A stretch of DNA of 17,669 nt. Origin: Taibaiella helvus_B. GTDB lineage: Bacteria > Bacteroidota > Bacteroidia > Chitinophagales > Chitinophagaceae. Below, in pieces: positions 8,059-14,552 of the stretch (position 1 is its first letter; each line of letters opens with the position of its first letter). The translations under genes and the position numbers were made by a program. Under the pieces are notes generated by a model. It had not been told where the DNA came from. It searched no databases and saw only the letters and a program-made list of their open reading frames with translations. The stretch spans positions 1 to 17,669 of the forward strand of contig JBEBVI010000040.1 in assembly GCA_040392805.1 (NCBI GenBank), given 5' to 3'.

Positions 8059-10023
8059 ATGAATATATGTTCCGGTTTTCGTTTTCTTATATTATTTCTT
8101 GTTTTCCTGGGCATTAACAGGGAAACCTTTTCTTTGCCTGATAGTAAAAAGGAGATAGATACCACAGTGATATTAGAGCAATTCAACCAGGGTATAGATA
8201 TGCTTAAACTGGGTCGATTGGACAGTGCGCATGCGCTACTAAAAAAGTCATTAGACAATAGCCGCTATCATCACTACCTTAAAGGTGAAATTTTATCTTT
8301 AGCCGGTCTGGGTCATTGCGCCAGGATAAAAGGTGAACATAACAAAGCCCAATCCCTGTATTTCGAAGGATTACATCTACTGCAAAAGCAACCGGTAGCT
8401 GCTGAAGCAACACTGTATATTTACGGCGGCCTCGGAGAGCATTTCTTTAATATCGGGAAATATGATTCTGCATATTATTATTTCCTGACGGGACTCAAAA
8501 TCGTAAAAAGCCTCCCTGTAAAGAATTACATGTCAATCGGGATGTTTTATAATAATCTTTCCGCATATTGGGTCACTTTGGGCAAAGCAGAAAAAGCACT
8601 TCAGTTTATTGATGAAGGTCTGGGATGGGCAAAAAGGGGAGCCGATACGGCTAATACACTTATCGCAATGTTGCTCAATAATAAGGCAGGTATTCTAAAC
8701 AGTTATTACCACAATCGTGACTCCGCACTCTTCTATTTGCAAAAAGTACTGGATCTGGGAAATGTAGACAGCTTTACAGTATCTACCGTACTTTACAATA
8801 TGGGGGTAACAAACCTGGAACTCAAAAAAACAGAACTTGCTATAAAACAGATCAGCGCAAGCCTGTCTATAAGAGAACGAAGTGCTGATTATATAGCCAC
8901 ATTATCTGCCAGGACACTATTGGGAAGTGTCTATTTACAGGTAAAAGATTATGCCAATGCCGAGCTACACTTATCAAAAGTCTACAATGACTATCAATCT
9001 ATCAGTAAAAACAGAAAGTATTTAGAAGTATTATATGCCCTGGGCCAGCTCTATAAACAAACCGGTCGTGCAATAAAGGCTTATGACTTATTGGATGAAG
9101 CCTACCTGCTCAAGGATACTATCCTTTCGGAACAGTCAACACAGAATATTAATGAACTGGATGTAAAATATCGTACGGCAGAGAAAGACCGTATGATCGC
9201 AGAAAAAGCGCTGGAAATTAACCGTCAAAAAAGCGCACTAAAAGAGCGGAACCTGCTTATTGCAGGCCTGTCATTAAGCGCCTTTTTCCTGGTAGCCTTT
9301 TTAGTAGCGGCCAGAAAAAGTTACCGCACCAAACGGCGTATGTTTTCTCATCAGATATTAGTATTACAAAAAGAGAACCAATTGGAAACCCTGAAAGCCA
9401 TGATGAAAGGCGAGGAACAGGAGCGCAGCCGTTTAGCCAGAGAAATTCATGATGGAATAGGAGGCATGCTTGCCGGTATTAAAATGAATGTAAATACCTT
9501 GTATAATAATCCCCAGATCCGGCAAAATACCAATGATATAGAAAGCATTATGGGCATGGTGGAACATACCGTCAGTGAAGTGCGCAGAACCGCTCATAAC
9601 CTTATGCCGGATATGCTGATGCAATATGATTTCCAGGATGCTTTGCGTATATACTGTGATAATATCAATAATGCCGGGCAACTGGAGATCGATCTGCAGT
9701 TTCATTCGCAATGGGAATGGCCGGATAAAACATTTGAGCTTTCCGTTTACAGGATATTACAGGAGCTTATACAGAATACCCTAAGGCACGCCGAAGCAGG
9801 CAGTCTTGTACTACAGTTCCGCTTTCATGATGATATTCTGCACATTACTGTGGAAGATGACGGAAAAGGTTTTGATACACAAAAAATAAAGAAGGGTTTA
9901 GGCATCAGCAATATACATGCCCGTATAAAGCTGCTGTCAGGAATTGCATCTATAGAATCGCAGGAAGGAGAGGGAACAAGCTGTTATCTTGAATTTAATT
10001 TTAATCATTATAAAAAGGCTTAG
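8059..10023 (+). CDS. TPR-containing sensor histidine kinase (HisKA_3 / NarX-like), 654 aa
   Basis: The kinase half of a two-component pair. From the ATG at 8059: signal peptide or first membrane segment (residues 1-26), a periplasmic region of degenerate TPR helices (about 36-350), a helical linker (about 365-395), one clear transmembrane segment (about 399-417, LIAGLSLSAFFLVAFLVAA), then a cytoplasmic kinase core. The HisKA_3 box SRLAREIHDGIGG puts the phosphoacceptor at His464. The HATPase has an N box at QELIQNTLRHA (Asn573) and a G1 box at DDGKGFD (600-606). The open frame runs back to a TTG at 8002, but a TACATTTG -7 box at 7993-8000 would place transcription start just after it, and the ATG directly precedes the signal peptide. 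It is followed after 6 bp by its response regulator. The signal sensed is unknown. Confidence 0.93.
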   Translation: MNICSGFRFLILFLVFLGINRETFSLPDSKKEIDTTVILEQFNQGIDMLKLGRLDSAHALLKKSLDNSRYHHYLKGEILSLAGLGHCARIKGEHNKAQSLYFEGLHLLQKQPVAAEATLYIYGGLGEHFFNIGKYDSAYYYFLTGLKIVKSLPVKNYMSIGMFYNNLSAYWVTLGKAEKALQFIDEGLGWAKRGADTANTLIAMLLNNKAGILNSYYHNRDSALFYLQKVLDLGNVDSFTVSTVLYNMGVTNLELKKTELAIKQISASLSIRERSADYIATLSARTLLGSVYLQVKDYANAELHLSKVYNDYQSISKNRKYLEVLYALGQLYKQTGRAIKAYDLLDEAYLLKDTILSEQSTQNINELDVKYRTAEKDRMIAEKALEINRQKSALKERNLLIAGLSLSAFFLVAFLVAARKSYRTKRRMFSHQILVLQKENQLETLKAMMKGEEQERSRLAREIHDGIGGMLAGIKMNVNTLYNNPQIRQNTNDIESIMGMVEHTVSEVRRTAHNLMPDMLMQYDFQDALRIYCDNINNAGQLEIDLQFHSQWEWPDKTFELSVYRILQELIQNTLRHAEAGSLVLQFRFHDDILHITVEDDGKGFDTQKIKKGLGISNIHARIKLLSGIASIESQEGEGTSCYLEFNFNHYKKA

Positions 10024-10029
10024 TATTTT

Positions 10030-10668
10030 ATGAACATCCGACTTGCTGTAGCTGACGATCATCCAATGGTTATATCCGGCATTCGCAATATGCTTTCCGG
10101 GTATCCCGATATTACACTTGTAGCCACTTATAAAGATGGTAATGCTTTGTTGGAAGGGCTTAAACAAGATGTGCTGGATGTACTATTGCTGGATATACAA
10201 ATGCCGGGGAAAACCGGCGATGAATTAGCGCCTGTAATCGCCAAAAAATACCCGGATATAAAAATATTGGTGCTGACGAATTTTGATAGTACGCTTCATG
10301 TTCAAAGTATGTTACGTAAAGGTGCTCACGGATACCTGCTGAAAACAACAGAACAGGCTACCCTGATACGGGCTATAGAGACCGTATGGCGGGGCGATAC
10401 TTTTATAGAATCGTTCATGCAGGATAAAATAGAACGTTCCGGTGCGCGTGCCAGAAGAGAAATGTCCGTCAGATCCAATCTGACCAAGCGCGAAAAGCAA
10501 ATACTGCAATGCATCGTTAATGGCGATAGTTCCCAGGATATCGCAGATAAACTGTTTATCAGTATCCGCTCCGTAGAAAATTACCGGTCGAATATTTTAT
10601 TAAAAATGGATGTTAAGAATCTGGCTATGTTAGTGCGTAAGGCATTGGAGATGGGGATTGTGGAGTGA
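10030..10668 (+). CDS. NarL/LuxR-family response regulator, 212 aa
   Basis: Receiver domain (residues 1-120) with the acidic pair Asp9/Asp10, the phosphoacceptor Asp55 in LLLDIQMPG, Thr83 in the LTN switch segment and Lys105 in GYLLK. A linker leads to a LuxR-type HTH (about 150-211: LTKREKQILQCIVNGDSSQDIA and SIRSVENYRSNIL). The full length and all phosphotransfer residues are intact. It starts 6 bp after the kinase stop codon, so the two are almost certainly co-transcribed and cognate. In the HisKA_3/NarL family the phosphorylated regulator dimerises and binds DNA. Likely targets are the divergent promoter region at 7882-8058 (inference from position) and possibly its own operon. Confidence 0.95.
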   Translation: MNIRLAVADDHPMVISGIRNMLSGYPDITLVATYKDGNALLEGLKQDVLDVLLLDIQMPGKTGDELAPVIAKKYPDIKILVLTNFDSTLHVQSMLRKGAHGYLLKTTEQATLIRAIETVWRGDTFIESFMQDKIERSGARARREMSVRSNLTKREKQILQCIVNGDSSQDIADKLFISIRSVENYRSNILLKMDVKNLAMLVRKALEMGIVE

Positions 10669-10705
10669 TGGACAATAGTTAGCCATATTCATCATTTATA
10701 TTCTA

Positions 10706-10738
10706 CTCAGGATAAATATGGTACTTTTTTATCCTGAG
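10706..10738 (+). terminator. Perfect 11-bp stem-loop after the response regulator
   Basis: CTCAGGATAAA at 10706-10716 pairs perfectly with TTTATCCTGAG at 10728-10738 around an 11-nt loop, 37 bp past the response regulator stop. The position fits a terminator for the kinase/regulator operon. It lacks the usual T tract after the 3' arm on either strand, so intrinsic termination is uncertain; mRNA 3'-end protection is an alternative. The 3' arm overlaps the 9-bp direct repeat bordering the adjacent insertion. Confidence 0.45.
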
Positions 10739-11006
10739 AGAAACAATGTCATTAACTTAAGCGATTTCTAACATTTGTCGTCATTAAGATAGCGGAGCAA
10801 CTTTTATGTTTATGATAAGTATATTGAATGCGTACCTTCCCGTCATCGCGAGGCACGAAACGATCTCTAACGCATGCCAGAACATGGCTTGACACACAAA
10901 ACACCAGGGATGGCTTTGCTTCGTCCGTTACCACTCTTCGCCATGACGAGGAGTGGTAACGGAGTTGGTTATGCATTTTCTTAAGTTAATGACATTGCTG
11001 AGAGAA
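10734..11006. mobile_element. MITE-like element with 18-bp terminal inverted repeats and flanking direct repeat
   Basis: CAATGTCATTAACTTAAG at 10744-10761 is repeated exactly in reverse complement at 10980-10997. CTGAGAGAA occurs at 10734-10742 and again at 10998-11006, directly flanking the ends, as expected of a 9-bp target-site duplication (8 bp if the outermost base pair belongs to the element). The element proper is 10743-10997, about 255 bp, too short for a transposase. Inside are a 12-bp perfect inverted repeat (CCGTTACCACTC at 10925-10936 with GAGTGGTAACGG at 10951-10962) and a larger imperfect pair (CGTCATCGCGA at 10841-10851 with TCGCCATGACG at 10938-10948). The CGTCATCGCGAGGCACGAA motif resembles interspersed palindromic repeats I recall from Bacteroidota and other genomes; I could not check that here. 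Confidence 0.72.
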
Positions 11007-11228
11007 GTATAATGACAACTATGATTCATTTATCCCGCTGTCCCATGCGTGGATGTATATGCTATTTTATACCATCTTGATTTATTAAGTAGTCCAATTG
11101 TTTCACGCAACGATATAGCAATTCGGAATAGGACTATATATAAGTATAATTAGTATTACCACAGTCCTTTGTAACTTTTCCATTCTTCATTTACTCTAAC
11201 AGATAGTAACAACTTAAAAAGATAAAAA

Positions 11229-11612
11229 ATGGAAAGTAAAATCACAGATCAGTCGCTGACTCAAACATTCAAACTATTAAAATACACCTTTGTGATTGTA
11301 CCCATCGTTGCAGGCGCTGACAAATTCACTAACCTGCTGACTCATTGGGAGCAATATATCAACCCGTCGATGGCTGGTTTACTGCCGGTTTCCCCTTCCG
11401 CTTTTATGATGATTGTAGGTATTATTGAAATAATAGCAGGTCTCATTGTGCTGAAAAAATCCGAAATTGGCGGATACATCGTTGCCACATGGCTCACCGC
11501 TATTGCACTGACTTTATTAGCCGGCTTCAATTATGTGGACGTAGCGGTACGTGATCTAGTAATGGCTATTTCGGCTTTCGCTATGGCCAGGATATCTAAA
11601 ATCGTTGCATAA
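11229..11612 (+). CDS. DoxX-like four-helix inner-membrane protein, 127 aa
   Basis: A small protein with four predicted membrane segments: about residues 15-33, 53-74 (SAFMMIVGIIEIIAGLIVL), 80-99 (GYIVATWLTAIALTLLAGF) and 105-122. The first-helix motif AGADKF and the late VRDLVMAISAFAMAR recall DoxX/DoxD-type proteins, where an early G-x-x-K and a late RDL are typical; family membership is likely but not proved. No signal peptide or soluble domain is present. The ATG is preceded by an A-rich leader. The stop codon is 3 bp before the ECF sigma gene, so the two are co-transcribed. It could sense or respond to the envelope or redox condition that activates the sigma factor, but it does not look like a classical anti-sigma factor. 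Confidence 0.8.
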   Translation: MESKITDQSLTQTFKLLKYTFVIVPIVAGADKFTNLLTHWEQYINPSMAGLLPVSPSAFMMIVGIIEIIAGLIVLKKSEIGGYIVATWLTAIALTLLAGFNYVDVAVRDLVMAISAFAMARISKIVA

Positions 11613-11615
11613 ATT

Positions 11616-12263
11616 ATGGTTCAGTTTGAAAAGCTTACAGAAGCAGAAATTATCGGGCGAATTACAGACGGAGAAAAAGCACTGTATGAAATTATCGTCA
11701 GACGCTTCAATCCTTACCTGTATAAAATTGGCAGATCGTACAACTATAACCATGAGGACACGCAGGATTTAATGCAGGAAACCTTTATTGATGCATATAA
11801 AAGCCTGTCGCAGTTTGAAGGCCGTGCAGATTTTAAGACCTGGATTATACGTATAATGATGAACAACTGCTACCGGAAGAGAAGAAAATCAAGTTTTAAA
11901 AATGAAACGATGCAAGATGTAAACGAACAGTCAACGCCTATATTTACCCCTGCAAATAACGACACAGACAAGATCATTCAAACCCGTGAGCTGGGGTATA
12001 TTATTGAGCAAGCTATCGGAAAAATTCCCTTTGACTACCGGATGGTCTTTTCGCTGCGGGAGATAAACGGCCTGAACATAGGCGAAACCGCAAGCCTGCT
12101 CGGCATCAGCGATGCCAACGTAAAAGTAAGACTGAACAGGGCAAAAGCTATGCTTCGAAACGAAATAGAGAAGACTTATTCTGCCAGCGAATTGTTCGAG
12201 TTTAATTTAATCTACTGTGATGCCATAGTAGAAAAGGTAATGAATAAAATAAATGAATTCTGA
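11616..12263 (+). CDS. ECF-type RNA polymerase sigma-70 factor, 215 aa
   Basis: Region 2 spans about residues 24-91, with the hallmark DLMQETFIDAYKSLSQFEGRADFKTWIIRI typical of ECF region 2.2-2.4. A variable linker (92-125) leads to region 4 (about 126-183, LPFDYRMVFSLREI-like core, then NIGETASLLGISDANVKVRLNRAKAMLR helix-turn-helix). Length is slightly above the usual 170-200 aa because of a C-terminal tail (190-215, ending CDAIVEKVMNKI). The gene lies 3 bp after the DoxX-like gene and overlaps folE by 11 bp, suggesting translational coupling. No zinc-finger anti-sigma gene is next to it. It probably drives its own operon, as most ECF factors do; the trigger is unknown. Confidence 0.95.
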   Translation: MVQFEKLTEAEIIGRITDGEKALYEIIVRRFNPYLYKIGRSYNYNHEDTQDLMQETFIDAYKSLSQFEGRADFKTWIIRIMMNNCYRKRRKSSFKNETMQDVNEQSTPIFTPANNDTDKIIQTRELGYIIEQAIGKIPFDYRMVFSLREINGLNIGETASLLGISDANVKVRLNRAKAMLRNEIEKTYSASELFEFNLIYCDAIVEKVMNKINEF

Positions 12264-12933
12264 TTACACTATACAGGAAATGATAAATACAGATTCAGGC
12301 GAAACCATAACAGATACGCCCATACGCAGCAATACTTTTGACCTGAGTGAAAGTGGAAAAAGCGACGATGAGAAGATAAACAAAATAGCATACCACTTTG
12401 CCCGGATCATGCGCACACTCGGATTGGATCTTTATGATGACAGCCTGTGCGGAACGCCGCAACGGGTGGCTAAAATGTTTGTAAAAGAGATATTCAGCGG
12501 ACTAAACCCGGACAATAAACCGGAGATCAGCCTTTTTGAGAATAAATACGGGTACAAAAAAATGTTGATCGAAAAAGACATTACGCTCTACTCCTGTTGC
12601 GAACATCATTTTGTACCTATTATCGGAAAGGTGCACGTTGCTTACATTCCCGGCAAACAGGTGATCGGTTTATCGAAGATCAACCGGCTGGTACAGTATT
12701 ACGCTAAACGCCCACAGGTACAGGAACGATTGACCATTCAGATTTCAGAAGCGTTAAAAGAGGCCTTACAACATAATGATGTGGCCGTTGTTATAGAAGC
12801 GGATCACTTATGTGTAGCCTCAAGGGGCATTAAAGACACTTGCAACAGAACCCTCACGACCAACTACTCAGGACAGTTTGAAAATGAAGATGTCAGACAG
12901 GAATTTCTATCTCACATCCACAACAATAAATAA
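12253..12933 (+). CDS. folE: GTP cyclohydrolase I
   Basis: Converts GTP to 7,8-dihydroneopterin triphosphate plus formate, the first step of tetrahydrofolate and biopterin-type synthesis. The catalytic core is unmistakable and of the E. coli type: CCEHHFVPIIGKVHVAYIP, VIGLSKINRLVQYYAKRP, QVQERLT and HLCVASRGIKD. The zinc ligands by family alignment are Cys116, His119 and Cys187, all present. The N-terminal 40 residues are a poorly conserved extension, so a later start cannot be ruled out, but the ATG at 12253 overlaps the sigma gene by 11 bp, a normal coupled arrangement. It ends 6 bp before the oxidoreductase gene. Placement inside an ECF sigma operon suggests a stress-inducible, possibly second copy of folE rather than the housekeeping one; that needs the rest of the genome. 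Confidence 0.97.
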   Translation: MNSDYTIQEMINTDSGETITDTPIRSNTFDLSESGKSDDEKINKIAYHFARIMRTLGLDLYDDSLCGTPQRVAKMFVKEIFSGLNPDNKPEISLFENKYGYKKMLIEKDITLYSCCEHHFVPIIGKVHVAYIPGKQVIGLSKINRLVQYYAKRPQVQERLTIQISEALKEALQHNDVAVVIEADHLCVASRGIKDTCNRTLTTNYSGQFENEDVRQEFLSHIHNNK

Positions 12934-12939
12934 AAGACA

Positions 12940-13605
12940 ATGGAACAAGTTAAAATAATATCTATTGAGCATCTTACACACGATGTGCTTAAAATAGTAG
13001 CAGAAAAACCGGCAACAATACACTACCTGCCCGGACAAGCCGCAGACATATCTATCAATAAAAAGGGCTGGGAGCAGGAATTAAGGGCATTTACATTTAC
13101 CTCGCTGCCTGATGATGGGCACATAGAATTTACCATTAAAACCTACTCTTCACACAATGGTGTTACACAACAACTACGCTCACTCAACAGAGGAGATGAG
13201 TTGCTTATTCACGATGTCTTCGGGGATATCAGCTACAAAGGTGAAGGTATTTTTATGGCAGGCGGAGCAGGTGTAACACCTTTTATCGCGATTTTCAAAC
13301 AGCTTGAAAAGGAAAATAAGATCGGTAACAACAAGCTCATTTTTGCTAATAAAACCAAGGCGGATATTATCTTAGAAGACAAATTCCGACAGCTGTTAAA
13401 CAACAACTTTATCAATGTACTATCTGATGAAAAAACGACAAATTATGAACATGGATTTATCTCGGCTGAGCTGATAAAGAAACAGATCGACAATCAGACA
13501 CAATATTTTTACCTCTGCGGACCAGAGCCTATGATGCAGGCAGTTGAAAAACATTTATTCTCGTTGGGTATTAAAGAAGATTTTATCGTAAAAGAAGCTT
13601 TTTAA
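12940..13605 (+). CDS. FAD/NAD(P)H-binding oxidoreductase of the ferredoxin reductase (FNR) family, 221 aa
   Basis: A compact two-domain flavoprotein. An N-terminal FAD-binding barrel (about 1-100) has LPGQAADI and the flavin motif RAFTFTS (49-55). A C-terminal NAD(P) domain has GGAGVTPFIAIF (108-119) and the terminal CGPEPMM (193-199). No [2Fe-2S] ferredoxin domain and no membrane segment are present, so it should be a soluble electron-transfer module that passes electrons to a separate partner. It follows folE after 6 bp, so it is in the same operon. Partners could be a flavodoxin, a ferredoxin or a pterin-dependent enzyme; none is encoded nearby, so the substrate is open. It is followed by a 327-bp gap, and no clear terminator is visible. 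Confidence 0.93.
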   Translation: MEQVKIISIEHLTHDVLKIVAEKPATIHYLPGQAADISINKKGWEQELRAFTFTSLPDDGHIEFTIKTYSSHNGVTQQLRSLNRGDELLIHDVFGDISYKGEGIFMAGGAGVTPFIAIFKQLEKENKIGNNKLIFANKTKADIILEDKFRQLLNNNFINVLSDEKTTNYEHGFISAELIKKQIDNQTQYFYLCGPEPMMQAVEKHLFSLGIKEDFIVKEAF

Positions 13606-13932
13606 AATCGCTCTGTTTACAGCCTGACAATGGCATATTCAATTCTTTGCTTTTGCATCGTTGATGCGGGCTACATTGACTTTACCAGGAGGCAATCGCA
13701 TCCGGGCTACCATGCAACAGGCACATGGTTCCCGAATCCATGTAACGGGCAATGATTCCGGCATAAGGAAAGAATCACCATCTATAGCATATTTGCACTA
13801 ATTTCGCACTAACTTTGATTATGGTACGGCTAATCTGCAGCGCAATGCGCGAAATCTTTCCCTGCGCTTCTATCAGAACGGACAGAAGCCGGACTGTCCA
13901 TACACCACAAAAAGATAAAACATACAAATAAG
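13606..13932. promoter_or_regulatory. 327-bp intergenic region with likely promoter for the downstream AhpD-like gene
   Basis: No supported gene. A -7 box TAACTTTG lies at 13810-13817 on the plus strand. It overlaps an imperfect 11-bp tandem repeat, GCACTAATTTC (13795-13805) and GCACTAACTTT (13806-13816), 9 of 11 bases equal, a possible operator. Further down, in what would be the 5' untranslated region of about 110 nt, are a small perfect dyad GCGCA-A-TGCGC (13840-13850) and a 6-bp stem GGACAG/CTGTCC (13880-13899). No recognised riboswitch is seen. Confidence 0.45.
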
Positions 13933-14370
13933 ATGGAAAGACGATTCAATTTATCAGAAGCTGACCCCACGGCATACGAAGCCATGATCGGTTTGGAAAA
14001 GTATATCGCCGGAAGCGGCCTGGACAAAAAACTGTTTGAGTTGATCAAAACAAGAGCATCCCAGATTAACGGGTGTGCCTACTGTATCAATATGCATGTA
14101 CGTGACGCCATGAAAAACGGAGAAACAGCACAGCGCTTGTTTTTATTGGATGCATGGCGGGAAACCGATCTTTTTACGGAAAAAGAAATGGCGGTTTTAG
14201 CGCTCACAGAGTCGATGACTTTAATTGCCAACAATCATGTTCCTGATGAAATTTATAATACGGCAAGAAAACATCTGACAGACAAGGAGCTGTCCGCTGT
14301 TATTATGGCGATAGTGGCCATTAACGGCTGGAACAGGATCGCCATTACTACAAGAACTCCCTTAGATTAA
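13933..14370 (+). CDS. Carboxymuconolactone decarboxylase / AhpD-like family protein, 145 aa
   Basis: An all-helical protein of usual family length. The conserved block INGCAYCINMHVRDA gives Cys48-x-x-Cys51 and His55, the same CxxC-x3-H arrangement used by AhpD-type peroxidase/reductase proteins; the upstream ELIKTRASQ also fits. In this family the cysteine pair carries redox chemistry, while true carboxymuconolactone decarboxylases lack it, so an oxidoreductase or peroxide-defence role is more likely than ring-cleavage metabolism. The start is the only plausible ATG and is preceded by its own promoter region. Stand-alone CMD-family genes are often found near ECF sigma factors, consistent with this context. 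Its electron donor could be the flavoprotein encoded upstream, but that is speculation. Confidence 0.93.
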   Translation: MERRFNLSEADPTAYEAMIGLEKYIAGSGLDKKLFELIKTRASQINGCAYCINMHVRDAMKNGETAQRLFLLDAWRETDLFTEKEMAVLALTESMTLIANNHVPDEIYNTARKHLTDKELSAVIMAIVAINGWNRIAITTRTPLD

Positions 14371-14482
14371 TATTATACAATAAAAGTAAATTCAGTATTC
14401 TCATTAACACAGTCATCTTAAATAAGTAACCGTATCAAAATAATTCGGTTCCAAAGCCCGGGAGATATCTTCACGGAGCCTA

Positions 14483-14502
14483 CCCTGAGCATAATCGAAG
14501 GG
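14483..14502. repeat. Short palindrome-like motif resembling an interspersed repeat
   Basis: CCCTGAGCATAATCGAAGGG lies in the 182-bp gap between the AhpD-like gene and the decarboxylase. It closely matches the CCCTGAGCGTAGTCGAAGGG motif that I remember as a dispersed repeat in many bacterial genomes. The arms CCCT/AGGG are self-complementary, so a short hairpin is possible. Only one copy is visible in this window, so the repeat status is unproved. Confidence 0.35.
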
Positions 14503-14552
14503 ACATGACGATACCCGGATAAGTTATTTTGACGATCATATTAATCATTTTC

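Larger units (their letters stand above)
10669..11228. other. 560-bp non-coding region with hairpin and MITE-like element
   Basis: No convincing gene lies between the response regulator and the DoxX-like gene. It holds a hairpin (10706-10738), a mobile-element-like insertion (10743-10997) and about 220 bp of AT-rich sequence (11007-11228) that should contain the promoter of the DoxX-like/sigma operon. I find no exact TAnnTTTG box in that last part; a GTAACTTTT at 11171-11179 could be an ECF-type -35 element, but this is weak. Confidence 0.7.

Noticed and set aside
10752..10976. 74-codon open frame on the minus strand inside the MITE-like element
   Set aside because: It lies wholly inside the inverted-repeat element, has no recognisable domain, and its sequence is set by the palindromes.
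13630..13755. 41-codon plus-strand open frame in the gap before the AhpD-like gene
   Set aside because: No homology recognised, no clear ribosome-binding site, and composition does not stand out; more likely chance.
11171..14431. GTAAC motifs upstream of the DoxX-like gene, in the 327-bp gap and in the 182-bp gap as a shared ECF promoter
   Set aside because: A 5-base motif is expected by chance at this frequency, and no shared -10 sequence follows at constant spacing.
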